NCBI RefSeq assembly: GCF_002367995.1
Contig: NZ_AP018207.1
Span: forward strand, 7,488,199 to 7,552,198
Direction: 5' to 3'
From: Calothrix brevissima NIES-22
Lineage (GTDB): Bacteria; Cyanobacteriota; Cyanobacteriia; Cyanobacteriales; Nostocaceae
DNA: 64,000 nt
Shown here: positions 17,761 through 26,961 of the stretch, in pieces
How the letters are laid out: every line of letters begins with the position of its first letter
How positions within the stretch are numbered: position 1 is the first letter of the stretch
The notes under the pieces: generated by a model
Seen by the model: only the letters and a program-made list of their open reading frames with translations
Database searches by the model: none
Told to the model about the DNA's origin: nothing
Made by a program: the position numbers and the translations under genes

Positions 17761-19463
17761 GTGTGGATATGAGCCAAGATAATAATTTTTGGGAAACCAA
17801 ATGGGATATTTGCATTGTCGGTACTGGTGCAGCAGGAGGAATATTAGCGCATCAGTTAGCAATGCATAATTTTTCAGTAATTTCCTTAGAGCATGGGGAA
17901 AAAATAGATAACAACTTCTTCTCAAATCACTTAAATCCGGAACAGGAGAAGAATTTTGGCATTGCTCCTGATATGCCTTGGCCTGTAAAGCAATCAGAAT
18001 CATTTCACTATGATAACTGGCAGGCCAACCAACTATATGCTAAAAGTGACATATTATCGACTTCATCCCGTTCCGCAGAAGTTTTTCATAACCATCAGAT
18101 TTTTCGACTTAATGGTAAACAGAATTTATGGAATGGTGTTTGTCTAAGATATTCAGAAAGAGATTTTCGCGGTCGAGATTACGGAGATTCTGATTCAAAT
18201 TGGCCAATTGGCTACACAGATTTAGAAAATCACTACACAGAAGTTGAAAGATTAATAGGTGTTTGTGGTACTAAAGAAGGTCTCGATTGTTTACCTGATG
18301 GAGAATTTATTCCAGCTAAACCACTCCGTCCTGCCGATCAGCTTCTCATAGAAGGAGTCAAGAAAATTAGTGGCATAAATATTAAAGCTATACCCAATCG
18401 TAAAGCGATCGAAACACGTTCAGAAGCAGCTAATCAATGTCAAAGTTGTGGTGCTTGTCATTATGGCTGTAGTTTTGGAAGTATGTATAAGTTTTCTAGC
18501 CATTTATTACCCCGAATCGTCAACCGCAGTAACTACCAAATTATCTACAACTGCAAAGTCATACGTTTGCATAGAAAACAAGATTCTACACAAATTCATG
18601 CTGTCGAATGTATAGACACCAAAACATACCAAAAGTTCCAAGTTGAGGCTAAGATTTTTATCCTGGCGGCTGGTGCGCTGGAGACACCAAGAATACTATT
18701 TAATTCCGAGGACGATTTATTTCCCGAAGGATATGCAAATAGCTCCAACACTTTAGGATGTTACCTACAAGATAATATTAAGGCTAATATAGGTACTTCT
18801 TTACTGAAGCTGATTGGTAAGCGGGAAAAATATGATGTTGGCTTTGGAGACAATCTCATAATTCCTCGATTTTTGTTTGAGAATCAAGACTTTCGAGGTG
18901 GGTATATGGCGCAATACCATAACTCCTATCCTAAACGACCTTACTACTTAGATGGATTTGAAACTTGCCCAGATTGGCTGAAAAAGTGGATAGCGAAATT
19001 ACTTTTTAGAAGCTATGCTGTTATCCTTTTTCAAGGCAAACCTGATGTTAAGAAATCAAACCGTGTTTTCCCCAGCCAAGAGCAAGATATTTATGGAATT
19101 CGGAAGATTGATGTTGAATATGAAATGACAGAAAATGACCGACAGATGCAGCAAAGTATGCTTTTATATGGCAAGCAGATCCTTAGCAAATGTTCAGGAA
19201 CTTTGATGTTTACATATACATCAGAGCCAGGACACTCAATTCACTATGCTGGTACGTGCCGCATGGCAAACAATAGTCATGAAGGAGTAGTGAATCAAAA
19301 TTTAAGGTCATTCGATCACGAAAATCTTTACGTTTGTGATGGCAGCGTCATACCGGAAATATCTGAAAAGAACTACACATTAACAATTATGGCTTTAGCT
19401 CATCGTCTGGCAACGTATGTAGCTAAAGAGTTAAGCTATTTTGCTGTTAATGTGTACAAATAG
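17757..19463 (+). CDS. GMC family FAD-dependent oxidoreductase
   Basis: A 568-aa flavoprotein with the dinucleotide-binding start ICIVGTGAAGGILAHQLA (about residues 18-35), the GMC motif AAGALETPRIL (about 303-313) and a C-terminal AGTCRMA...LYVCDGSVIPE block that includes the GMC signature 2 region. A Cys-rich loop CQSCGACHYGCSFG (about 227-240) recalls the cysteine cluster of bacterial GMC dehydrogenases that pass electrons on. No signal peptide is visible. The start is GTG 17757, or ATG 17769 within the same frame. It is coupled to the epimerase gene. The substrate is unknown, probably a sugar, polyol or terpenoid alcohol. Confidence 0.9.
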   Translation: MSVDMSQDNNFWETKWDICIVGTGAAGGILAHQLAMHNFSVISLEHGEKIDNNFFSNHLNPEQEKNFGIAPDMPWPVKQSESFHYDNWQANQLYAKSDILSTSSRSAEVFHNHQIFRLNGKQNLWNGVCLRYSERDFRGRDYGDSDSNWPIGYTDLENHYTEVERLIGVCGTKEGLDCLPDGEFIPAKPLRPADQLLIEGVKKISGINIKAIPNRKAIETRSEAANQCQSCGACHYGCSFGSMYKFSSHLLPRIVNRSNYQIIYNCKVIRLHRKQDSTQIHAVECIDTKTYQKFQVEAKIFILAAGALETPRILFNSEDDLFPEGYANSSNTLGCYLQDNIKANIGTSLLKLIGKREKYDVGFGDNLIIPRFLFENQDFRGGYMAQYHNSYPKRPYYLDGFETCPDWLKKWIAKLLFRSYAVILFQGKPDVKKSNRVFPSQEQDIYGIRKIDVEYEMTENDRQMQQSMLLYGKQILSKCSGTLMFTYTSEPGHSIHYAGTCRMANNSHEGVVNQNLRSFDHENLYVCDGSVIPEISEKNYTLTIMALAHRLATYVAKELSYFAVNVYK

Positions 19464-19710
19464 TATGGCGAATAAAGAAGTCGGGGATCTGAACCCTCAC
19501 AACCCTGAGTAATTACGAGTTGATTACAACATGAATTTTCTCTCACGGATCTATCGATCGCGTTCTGTGGTTTCTGGAGAAGCATCTGTGCTCAGGGCGC
19601 GGGATTGACTGTGTTGGCTTCGACTTCGCTCAACCAACACCCCCTGCTATACTCTTTTCCAGAAATTGCCTAGTGCGTAGGGTGGGCAATGCCTACCTTA
19701 CAGAAATATA

Positions 19711-20028
19711 TTATTTTTGAGTCTGCTGTTGTTTTGGTAGTTGCTGTGGCTCTTCCGTGGTTTTAAATTGCGGAAATAAAGCAGGTGGTGTAGCTTGACG
19801 AAACGCTCCACAATAGTGCATAGTCATCACTGCTTTAAAAGCCCAATGATCTGAAGGTACATCGCTAAAAGGATTGGGTAAAGTCTCTGCTTTATTTTCA
19901 ATGCAAGCATTAATTACTGGATTGGATTTAGCCGCTTCATTATTAATTGATTCTTGAGCTTGTACAGGTTTAAAAAAACCAAGATTAGCAACTAATAAAA
20001 CTGATAACAAAAGTTTTTTATTCGTCAT
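19711..20028 (-). CDS. Small secreted protein with a partial SLH motif, 105 aa
   Basis: An N-terminal signal peptide (KKLLLSVLLVANLGFFKPVQAQ) is followed by a short mature region containing NPFSDVPSDHWAFKAV, the first half of an S-layer homology domain as in cyanobacterial outer-membrane porins. The domain then stops and the C-terminus is Gln/Pro-rich (PQQLPKQQQTQK). It may bind peptidoglycan or be a truncated porin. It is short but has a convincing start and codon use. It ends next to a GTAGGGTGGGCAATGCC repeat. Confidence 0.7.
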   Translation of the reverse strand: MTNKKLLLSVLLVANLGFFKPVQAQESINNEAAKSNPVINACIENKAETLPNPFSDVPSDHWAFKAVMTMHYCGAFRQATPPALFPQFKTTEEPQQLPKQQQTQK

Positions 20029-20284
20029 ATAAAGCCTAAATAAATTTAGAATAAATCTGCTTGTTTATCTAACTTAGATTGATAAATTTTAACTGCGACC
20101 CCCCCAAATTATCGGGGTAACATAGAGTAATATCAAGGTTATTCCCGGCAAATCATTATTAAAACTCTATTAATTGTACCAAGCTTTACTATATGTCTAT
20201 TGGTTACAAAATATCGTTCTTAAACTAGATGAACGATAGCTTATATTTAAGCTAATTCTAAACCATGAGCTAAGTAAATAAATT

Positions 20285-20551
20285 ATGGTGCAACAAATTA
20301 GATTTCATCAACCACAATACGTTTGCATGATTCCGATTGAGAGCCTAACAGGTAACCAAGAAGAAGAAATTATGACTTTTGGTGTATCTCAGCATAAAGT
20401 TAAAAGAAAAGCTGAACAATTATTAGCATCTACCTATGGTTGTAATTCTGCGCAAGTTCAGGAATTGATGTTGCTAGCAAAAATTGAATTGATTACTCCC
20501 TGGTGTACGCCAACTCAACCAACACAAGATGAATTAGGTAGTTCCAACTAA
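20285..20551 (+). CDS. Hypothetical protein, 88 aa
   Basis: A small soluble protein of unknown function. It contains a charged helical segment (SQHKVKRKAEQLLASTYGCN, about residues 37-56) and a Pro/Thr-rich tail. No signal peptide, membrane segment or known motif. Start ATG 20285 follows a non-coding A+T-rich leader of about 250 bp. Confidence 0.5.
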   Translation: MVQQIRFHQPQYVCMIPIESLTGNQEEEIMTFGVSQHKVKRKAEQLLASTYGCNSAQVQELMLLAKIELITPWCTPTQPTQDELGSSN

Positions 20552-20747
20552 ATATACTATCGCTTTTTTGTCCAGGGGGCAGGGAGCAGGGAGAGAAGGA
20601 AAATATTATCTCCTAAATTGGATATTTTATTTTCTGGAAGTCCCTGATACTCAACTCGAAAAGCGATCGCTTAAGTTTAAACTTGAGGATAAAATTGTTG
20701 AGCTTGTTCTCCCACACTTTCACGAAAATTTTTAATTTTTCGCCATC

Positions 20748-21185
20748 ATGCAAATATTTAAAACTCTCCTCCGGGTTCGTCACTACGAAATGGATGCTCT
20801 TGGACATGTCAACAATGCTGTCTACCAAAATTACCTAGAACAAGCTGCTATTGAACATTCAGAAGATTTGGGTTTAACCTTCGATGTCTACCGCGAATCA
20901 GGTGGTGTATTTGTGATGCGCCGAGTAGAAATTGATTATCTGCGTCCAGCCGTTGCAGGTGATACTTTAGAAGTCACAACATGGTTGCGGGAAATACGGG
21001 GTACTCGTGCTTTCCGCAAATACGAAATCCGCAAACAAGACCAAACAGATTTGTTAGTGACAGCCGAAGCACTTTGGGTATGGGTAGATGGCAAAACAAT
21101 GCGTCCCAGACCAATTCCCAGTCTGATATTAGATAAATTTCAACAATCTTGCAATCAGGAGTTTAGCCCTACATTTCCGGGATAA
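20748..21185 (+). CDS. Acyl-CoA thioesterase, hotdog fold (4HBT/YbgC type)
   Basis: A 145-aa single hotdog domain. The N-terminal RHYEMDALGHVNNAVYQNYL (about residues 11-30) carries the catalytic Asp and the GHVNN motif. It hydrolyses acyl-CoA or acyl-ACP thioesters in the cytoplasm. The length is normal for the family. In cyanobacteria, related enzymes include the 1,4-dihydroxy-2-naphthoyl-CoA thioesterase of phylloquinone synthesis, but the gene context here does not indicate the substrate. Confidence 0.9.
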   Translation: MQIFKTLLRVRHYEMDALGHVNNAVYQNYLEQAAIEHSEDLGLTFDVYRESGGVFVMRRVEIDYLRPAVAGDTLEVTTWLREIRGTRAFRKYEIRKQDQTDLLVTAEALWVWVDGKTMRPRPIPSLILDKFQQSCNQEFSPTFPG

Positions 21186-21283
21186 TTTAATTATATTTCT
21201 GGAAAAAATATTAGACTTTTTCTCCTTTACTATGTAAATTTGATACAGTTAGTAAAATCAATCCCGATAGTCGAGATAATGAT

Positions 21284-21607
21284 GTGAAATATACAACATA
21301 TCAACCTGTAGTCACACCACTCAAGATTATGCCAGTAAATTCAGATTTCCAGGTCAAGATGATGGAGCAAAACCAACAAGAAGAAAGAGAAACGGCGGCG
21401 CAAGAGTTTGAAGCAGCCTTGGATGAATTGGAGGAGATTTTACAAGACAAGCGTCCTGAAGATCAAACCAAGGGCAGTTTCTATGATGGCAGCGTTAGTG
21501 ATGCCCAATTAGCGCAAGAAGAACAAGATTTAGCATCTATTGATATCGCCGCCTTTGAAGATGCAGTGGCAGATATTGAGCAATATTTAGCCGAACGCTA
21601 TCGATAA
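21284..21607 (+). CDS. Hypothetical acidic protein, 107 aa
   Basis: An acidic, helical protein with EEILQDKRPED and a C-terminal AFEDAVADIEQYLAERYR helix. No recognised family. The GTG at 21284 starts the longest version; ATG 21329 (MPVNSDFQVKMMEQ) is an equally good start. It converges with the methyltransferase gene, and only 5 bp separate the two stop codons. Confidence 0.55.
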   Translation: MKYTTYQPVVTPLKIMPVNSDFQVKMMEQNQQEERETAAQEFEAALDELEEILQDKRPEDQTKGSFYDGSVSDAQLAQEEQDLASIDIAAFEDAVADIEQYLAERYR

Positions 21608-21612
21608 TCGCG

Positions 21613-22428
21613 CTATTCATGCATTTTTTGCCGTTGGGCTTCGTATAACATTAAAGCTGCTGCGATCGCCACATTCAAAGACTCTACGCCTGGACTTAGA
21701 GGAATGTTTACTTGCTGATCTGCCATTGCGGCGATTTCTGCTGATAAACCAGCGCCTTCATTGCCCAATAAAATCAAACTAGGTTTGCGCCAGTCTACTT
21801 CCCAGTAAGTTAAAGTTGCACTGGGTAAGGTAGCGATGACTTGCATACCCGCTTGCTGACTTGCTTGAATTGTCTGTTTTAAATTCTCTGTCACCGCCAT
21901 TGCCAGACGAAACCATTGTCCAGCAGAAGCGCGTAAAACTTTTGGGTTATCTAAATCGACACTATCCCCACTCAGCCATAATCCTGAAGCTCCAGCTGCC
22001 GCCGCAGTGCGAATAATCGTCCCCAAATTACCGGGATCTTGCAAAGTTTCCACTGCCAGGACAATACCACTCACGGGTAATTGGGAAGTGCGATCGCTCT
22101 TTTTAGCTGTGGCGACTACACCATCTGGTTGCACTGTCGTAGCGATCGCGGCGAGAACTTCCGGACTGACAATTTCCGCGCGATCGCAGCGCCTACAAGC
22201 CTCCTCCCATAGTCCAAAATGATTTGCTTGCCATTCTGGCGTACAACACACCGCCACCAACGGATAATTCACCGCACAAGCTTCTTCCAGCAAATGCGTC
22301 CCTTCTAATAAAAATAGCTGCTGCTTGTGTCGCTCCTTCACGGAGTGCAATTTGCGAATTTGCTTGACTAAGGAATTTTGTAAACTGGTTAACACGATTT
22401 TAGATTTTAAATTTTGCAGCCATTGCAT
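21613..22428 (-). CDS. TrmH/SpoU family RNA 2'-O-methyltransferase
   Basis: A 271-aa protein with an N-terminal substrate-binding domain (SVKERHKQQLFLLEGTHLL) and a C-terminal SPOUT knot. The knot shows the three motifs: DPGNLGTIIRTA (motif 1 with Asn and Arg, about residues 133-144), LILLGNEGAGLS (motif 2) and IPLSPGVESLNVAIAAALML (motif 3). It methylates ribose 2'-OH in rRNA or tRNA using S-adenosylmethionine; the exact nucleotide cannot be told. A tRNA-Leu gene on the same strand lies about 370 bp upstream, beyond a repeat cluster. Confidence 0.92.
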   Translation of the reverse strand: MQWLQNLKSKIVLTSLQNSLVKQIRKLHSVKERHKQQLFLLEGTHLLEEACAVNYPLVAVCCTPEWQANHFGLWEEACRRCDRAEIVSPEVLAAIATTVQPDGVVATAKKSDRTSQLPVSGIVLAVETLQDPGNLGTIIRTAAAAGASGLWLSGDSVDLDNPKVLRASAGQWFRLAMAVTENLKQTIQASQQAGMQVIATLPSATLTYWEVDWRKPSLILLGNEGAGLSAEIAAMADQQVNIPLSPGVESLNVAIAAALMLYEAQRQKMHE

Positions 22429-22519
22429 TCTGTCGCCAGACTCGAACCATCTGCAGTTAGCTTCTCTGGGCTTACAACTGGCGATATCTTAAGATTAATC
22501 CAAAATCGACAATCCGTCT

Positions 22520-22770
22520 TGAAAAGTGACGCTCCTCCGTCGCTCTAAGCGTTCGCCGTTGGGCGAAGCCCTTCCCGCAGGGTAGGCGTTCTCGTTCGAC
22601 GAAGTCGTTCCCGTTCGCGTAGCGTCTCCGTCAGGAGAAGGGTAGAGTAGCTATGCCGTTCGCGTAGCGTCTCCGATAGGAGAAGGCTTTACGCTGCGCT
22701 AACAGATCTAAGGAAGCCTTATCTCCGACGCCAGTCGCCTCAAGTCGGCAAAGCCGCCCAAAGCGCTGGC
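22520..22770. repeat. Cluster of palindromic dispersed repeats
   Basis: Dense small palindromes such as GTTCGCCGTTGGGCGAAGC and TTCCCGCAGGG, with two near-tandem copies of CCGTTCGCGTAGCGTCTCCG at 22611 and 22656, each followed by an AGGAGAAGG arm. It ends with a CAAGTCGGCAAAGCCGCC unit that recurs near 25640. These are dispersed palindromic elements of Nostocales, with no coding signal. Confidence 0.65.
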
Positions 22771-22800
22771 TCGACTTTTCGCAAAATCCAAAATTCATAT

Positions 22801-22881
22801 GCGGAACCCGGGACTTGAACCCGGAAGCCTTGCGGCACTAGAACCTGAATCTAGCGCGTCTGCCAATTCCGCCAGTTCCGC
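22801..22881 (-). tRNA. tRNA-Leu (CAG)
   Basis: On the minus strand, GCGGAAC begins the acceptor and pairs with GTTCCGC. The anticodon stem CTAGA/TCTAG encloses TTCAGGT (anticodon CAG). A long variable arm (TGCCGCAAGGCTT), typical of tRNA-Leu, precedes the T-loop TTCAAGT. No CCA is encoded. Confidence 0.95.
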
Positions 22882-23189
22882 TGGCAATTATTTACAATCG
22901 ACAATTCCTAACTATTACTCATTTATCTCTATTTGTCAAGTCATTGCTCCATCGCTTACCGAGTATAGAGTTTTGCCCCAGACAGAATTTCGTAGCGATA
23001 TTGTCAGAATAATTTTTTAATTCCCCAAAAGCTTATCCTGAATAGTTTTTAACGTTCACCACCCAGGCAAAACCACCTTTTATTGACCCCCGATTCCCCT
23101 ACAAAATGTAGACAAATCAAATCTTTACTGTAGAATCAAAACCAACTTCAACCCTTGAAAATTGACGTATTTATTCTGGAGGTAGGCTT
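22882..23189. other. Intergenic leader of murA
   Basis: 308 bp without a recognisable gene. The murA ribosome site GGAGG lies at its end (23178-23182). No clear promoter or operator was picked out. Confidence 0.4.
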
Positions 23190-24569
23190 ATTAATTCTTC
23201 TAGCAGCTTACCAGATGCCAAGTCCCCCCTTGAAGCAGACTCCGCAGTCTTGCAAATTTGGGGAGGGCATCCTTTGCGAGGTCATGTAAAAATTAGTGGG
23301 GCAAAAAATTCAGCCTTGGTAATCATGGCTGGAACTTTGCTATGTTCAGGCGATTGCCGCATCCGTAATGTCCCATTATTAGCGGATGTGGAACGCATGG
23401 GTCAAGTTTTATCAGCTTTGGGCGTGGGCTTGAGCCGAGATGGTGATATTTTAGACATCAATGCTAGGGAAATTACTACCTCTAAAGCCCCCTACGAATT
23501 AGTTACCCAACTGCGGGCGAGCTTTTTTGCGATCGGCCCAATTTTGGCAAGGCTGGGAGTAGCTCAGATGCCATTACCAGGCGGTTGTGCCATTGGCGCT
23601 AGACCTGTAGATTTGCATGTCCGGGGACTACAAGCGATGGGAGCGGAAGTCCAAATTGAACATGGTATTTGTAATGCCTATGTTCCTGGCAGCAATGGCA
23701 GATTAAAAGGAGCCAGAATTTACCTGGATACTCCCAGTGTGGGCGCAACCGAAACATTGATGATGGCTGCTACCCTAGCGGATGGCGAAACCATCATCGA
23801 AAATGCAGCGCGGGAACCGGAAGTAGTCGATTTGGCTAATTTCTGTAACGCGATGGGAGCCAAAATTCAAGGTGCTGGTAGCAGTACAATTACCATCGTC
23901 GGCGTGAATAAGTTGCATTCAGTGGAATACAGCATTATTCCCGATCGCATTGAAGCTGGTACTTTTTTAGTCGCAGGCGCAATTACACGCTCAGAACTGA
24001 CTCTCTCTAGCGTGTGTGCAGATCATCTAATTCCTGTAATTGCCAAATTACGCGATATTGGCGTGACTATTATCGAGGAAGGAGCGAATTCTTTACGGGT
24101 TCTCCCAGCCAGTAGCCTCAAAGCCACCGATATCGAAACTCTACCCCATCCCGGCTTTCCCACAGATATGCAAGCGCCGTTTATGGCCTTGCTGACTTTG
24201 GCAGAAGGTGACAGCCTGATCAACGAATCTGTGTTTGAAAATCGCTTACGTCATGCTTCTGAGCTAAACCGCTTAGGCGCAGATATTCGCGTCAAAGGCA
24301 ATACAGCCTTTGTTAGAGGAGTGCCGATGTTATCAGGCGCACCAGTACTAGGTACAGATTTGCGGGCATCCGCAGCTTTAGTCTTAGCTGGTTTGGCAGC
24401 AGAAGGCACAACAATAATACAGGGATTGCACCACCTCGATCGCGGCTACGATCAACTGGATCTGAAGTTGCAGCAATTGGGCGCAAAAATCTTGCGAGTC
24501 CAGGAACCAAATACCAATACAGAACTGACTCCTAGCCCTAACAACTCTGCTGCATCGATAACGACATAG
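23190..24569 (+). CDS. murA: UDP-N-acetylglucosamine 1-carboxyvinyltransferase MurA
   Basis: First committed step of peptidoglycan synthesis: transfer of enolpyruvate from PEP to UDP-GlcNAc in the cytoplasm. Visible are [15 protein letters not shown] (the Lys-Asn pair near the N-terminus), the PEP-binding catalytic Cys loop in [17 protein letters not shown], and the conserved [15 protein letters not shown]. The usual codons give a TTG start at 23250, but this has no ribosome site. The only good Shine-Dalgarno, GGAGG at 23178-23182, is 7 nt before an in-frame ATT at 23190, giving N-terminus [21 protein letters not shown] therefore start at ATT 23190 with reservation; the TTG start would remove 20 residues. 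Confidence 0.93.
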   Translation: MNSSSSLPDAKSPLEADSAVLQIWGGHPLRGHVKISGAKNSALVIMAGTLLCSGDCRIRNVPLLADVERMGQVLSALGVGLSRDGDILDINAREITTSKAPYELVTQLRASFFAIGPILARLGVAQMPLPGGCAIGARPVDLHVRGLQAMGAEVQIEHGICNAYVPGSNGRLKGARIYLDTPSVGATETLMMAATLADGETIIENAAREPEVVDLANFCNAMGAKIQGAGSSTITIVGVNKLHSVEYSIIPDRIEAGTFLVAGAITRSELTLSSVCADHLIPVIAKLRDIGVTIIEEGANSLRVLPASSLKATDIETLPHPGFPTDMQAPFMALLTLAEGDSLINESVFENRLRHASELNRLGADIRVKGNTAFVRGVPMLSGAPVLGTDLRASAALVLAGLAAEGTTIIQGLHHLDRGYDQLDLKLQQLGAKILRVQEPNTNTELTPSPNNSAASITT

Positions 24570-24636
24570 TTAGGTAGGTGGGCATTGCCCACCCTTACTT
24601 AATCGTTATACTAGCTTTAGGGAGGCTGTTTATCTA

Positions 24637-25554
24637 ATGAGCAGCGTTCCATCATGCTATTATTTTCAAGCTCGTTACACCATGTCATTCTTCAAAACGC
24701 CGCTCATTGGTTTAAAAGCTGACTCCTTTCGTCATCCCTTAGACTTGGAAGCTACCAAAACTCTCAAGCAAATACCAGGTTTGGATATGATGGTACGGAA
24801 TTGGCTCGGGCCAATGGCAGAGCAGGTTTTCTATGTAGAAAATATTGCTTCTAGCGTGCTGGTGGGTGAAAATCAACTGCCAGATTTACATAAACTGTTA
24901 GTAGAAGCTTGCAAAGTATTAGATATCGAGCCTCCCCAGTTGTACGTTAGGCAACATCCAGCCCCGAACGCCTACACTTTTGCTATGCGGGGTCAGCAAC
25001 CATTTGTGGTATTGCATACCTCATTAATTGATATGCTAACACCAGAAGAAATTCAAGCAGTCATCGCCCATGAGTTAGGACACCTCAAATGTGACCACAG
25101 CGTTTACCTAACTCCAGTAAATTTATTAATCTTAGCCGCCGCCATTGTTCCCAATGTAGGCGCTGTAATTGCCCAAGCTATCCAAACACAGCTATTAGAA
25201 TGGGTACGCTGTGCTGAGTTTACCTGCGATCGCGCCGCTTTACTAGCTACCCAAAATCCCAAAGTTGTCATGTCAGTCTTAATGAAGCTGGCTGGCGGTT
25301 CCCCCACCTTAGCACCCCAACTCAACCTTGATGCTTTCGTAGCCCAAGCCCGCGCCTACGATGATATTAGTAAAACAGAACTAGGCGAAATGGTCAAAGC
25401 CGCCCGCACCGCCCAATTAACTCACCCTGTACCAGTATTACGCGCCAGAGAAATCGACCGTTGGGCAAGTAGTAAAGAGTATCAAAATTTATTGCATAAT
25501 CACGGGCAGAAGTCTAAAGAAATTACCTCTAAAGGGGGATGGCGGAATTGGTAA
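24637..25554 (+). CDS. M48 family zinc metallopeptidase
   Basis: The active site AVIAHELGHLKCDH (about residues 145-158) contains HExxH, and the third zinc ligand Glu lies in RCAEFTCDRAAL. Hydrophobic segments around residues 165-190 suggest one or two membrane passes. It resembles HtpX/Ste24-type proteases that degrade misfolded membrane proteins, but is shorter than HtpX and lacks its N-terminal double transmembrane hairpin. A GGAGG lies 11 nt before ATG 24637; ATG 24682 (MSFFKTPLIGLKADSF) is an alternative start that gives the family-like N-terminus. Confidence 0.88.
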   Translation: MSSVPSCYYFQARYTMSFFKTPLIGLKADSFRHPLDLEATKTLKQIPGLDMMVRNWLGPMAEQVFYVENIASSVLVGENQLPDLHKLLVEACKVLDIEPPQLYVRQHPAPNAYTFAMRGQQPFVVLHTSLIDMLTPEEIQAVIAHELGHLKCDHSVYLTPVNLLILAAAIVPNVGAVIAQAIQTQLLEWVRCAEFTCDRAALLATQNPKVVMSVLMKLAGGSPTLAPQLNLDAFVAQARAYDDISKTELGEMVKAARTAQLTHPVPVLRAREIDRWASSKEYQNLLHNHGQKSKEITSKGGWRNW

Positions 25555-25690
25555 GTCAATAGTCAATAGTCAATAGTCAATAGTCAATAGTCCATAGCAG
25601 AAAACATCTTCTTTGCGTCTTTGCGCGCCAGTTGCTACAAGTCGGCGGAGCCGCCCAACGCACTGGCTTGCCTTGGCGTGAGATCCTAAA
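25553..25690. repeat. GTCAATA tandem repeats plus palindromic repeat unit
   Basis: Six GTCAATA 7-mers start at the protease stop codon. They are followed by TTCTTTGCGTCTTTGCG and a CAAGTCGGCGGAGCCGCC unit, the same family as the end of the cluster at 22520-22770. Confidence 0.65.
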
Positions 25691-25717
25691 AATATTTCAC
25701 ATCTAGGCGAAAATCAC

Positions 25718-26818
25718 TTGCAACCGATTAACCTTTTTGAATACGAACAGCTAGCAACCCAGCACCTCTCACAAATGGCGCTGGATTACTACAGTAGCGG
25801 CGCGTGGGATGAAATTACATTACGAGATAACCGCGCCGCTTTTGAGCGCTGGAAATTACGCCCGCGTATGTTAGTTGATGTAAGCGATCGCAATTTAACT
25901 ACATCTATACTAGGACAGCAGCTAGCACTACCTTTACTCATCGCACCGATGGCTTTTCAATGTCTAGCCCATCCAGATGGAGAAATCGCCACAGCCAAAG
26001 CAGCCGCAAAAGCAGGTGTTGGGATGGTTTTGAGTACTTTAGCCACGAAAACTATTGAAGAAGTCGCAGCCGTGGGGCAAAATTTTCCCAACGCTCTGCA
26101 ATGGTTTCAGCTATATATACATAAAGATAGAGGTTTAACTCGCGCTTTAGTCGAAAGAGCCTACGCCGCAGGTTACAAAGCATTATGTCTGACGGTAGAT
26201 GCGCCTTTACTCGGACAAAGAGAACGCGATCGCCGTAACGAATTTTCTTTACCATTAGGTTTACAGGCTGCTAATATTGCAACTATCAAAGACTTAGATA
26301 TTCCCCATGCCCAAGGGGAATCTGGCTTATTTACTTACTTTGCCGAACAACTCAACCCCGCCTTAACTTGGAAAGATTTAGCATGGTTGCAATCAATCTG
26401 TCCTCTACCCTTGGTCATAAAAGGTATCTTACGCGGAGATGATGCTATACGTGCAGTGGAGTGTGGAGTTAACGCCATTGTTGTCTCTAATCATGGTGGC
26501 AGACAATTAGATAGTGCGATCGCATCTTTAGATGCTTTAGCAGAGATTGTCATGGCTGTAGATAATCGATCTGAAATACTAGTAGATGGCGGTATTCGCC
26601 GGGGTACAGATATTCTCAAAGCTTTAGCATTAGGCGCAAAAGCAGTACTCATCGGCCGCCCAATTCTCTGGGGACTTGCGGTGGGTGGGGAAACTGGTGT
26701 ATCTCATATTCTCACACTGTTAGAAACTGAATTCAGCCTAGCTATGGCTTTGAGCGGCTGTCAAAAGCTACAGGATATCGATTCTTCGTTAATGACTCTT
26801 CCTCATAGCTCTAAATAA
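25718..26818 (+). CDS. FMN-dependent alpha-hydroxy-acid oxidase (lactate oxidase type)
   Basis: A 366-aa TIM-barrel flavoenzyme. Signature residues are seen: LLIAPMAFQCLAHPDGE near the FMN phosphate, the catalytic His and Arg in VVSNHGGRQLDSAIASLDA (about residues 255-273), and DGGIRRGTDILKALALGA (about 290-307). It oxidises L-2-hydroxy acids, transferring electrons to O2. Related Nostoc enzymes act as L-lactate oxidases rather than glycolate oxidases. The start is a TTG with a weak ribosome site. It is cytoplasmic and monocistronic. Confidence 0.9.
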   Translation: MQPINLFEYEQLATQHLSQMALDYYSSGAWDEITLRDNRAAFERWKLRPRMLVDVSDRNLTTSILGQQLALPLLIAPMAFQCLAHPDGEIATAKAAAKAGVGMVLSTLATKTIEEVAAVGQNFPNALQWFQLYIHKDRGLTRALVERAYAAGYKALCLTVDAPLLGQRERDRRNEFSLPLGLQAANIATIKDLDIPHAQGESGLFTYFAEQLNPALTWKDLAWLQSICPLPLVIKGILRGDDAIRAVECGVNAIVVSNHGGRQLDSAIASLDALAEIVMAVDNRSEILVDGGIRRGTDILKALALGAKAVLIGRPILWGLAVGGETGVSHILTLLETEFSLAMALSGCQKLQDIDSSLMTLPHSSK

Positions 26819-26877
26819 TTATGAAAGTACTTGTCAGAAACCAGATGAATATATTATGATAGGAAAGTTGCATCCAA

Positions 26878-26961
26878 GGGCGGGTGGCGAAACTGGTAGA
26901 CGCACCACACTCAAAATGTGGCGACCTTGCGGTCATAGGAGTTCGATTCTCCTCCTGCCCA
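26878..26961 (+). tRNA. tRNA-Leu (CAA)
   Basis: Acceptor GGGCGGG pairs with CCTGCCC (one G-T). The anticodon stem CCACA/TGTGG encloses CTCAAAA (anticodon CAA). A long variable arm (CGACCTTGCGGTCAT) and a TTCGATT T-loop are present. Discriminator A, with no encoded CCA. Confidence 0.95.

Noticed and set aside
20613-20828. 71-codon minus-strand ORF overlapping the thioesterase start
   Set aside because: It overlaps a well-supported gene and a repeat, with no family support.
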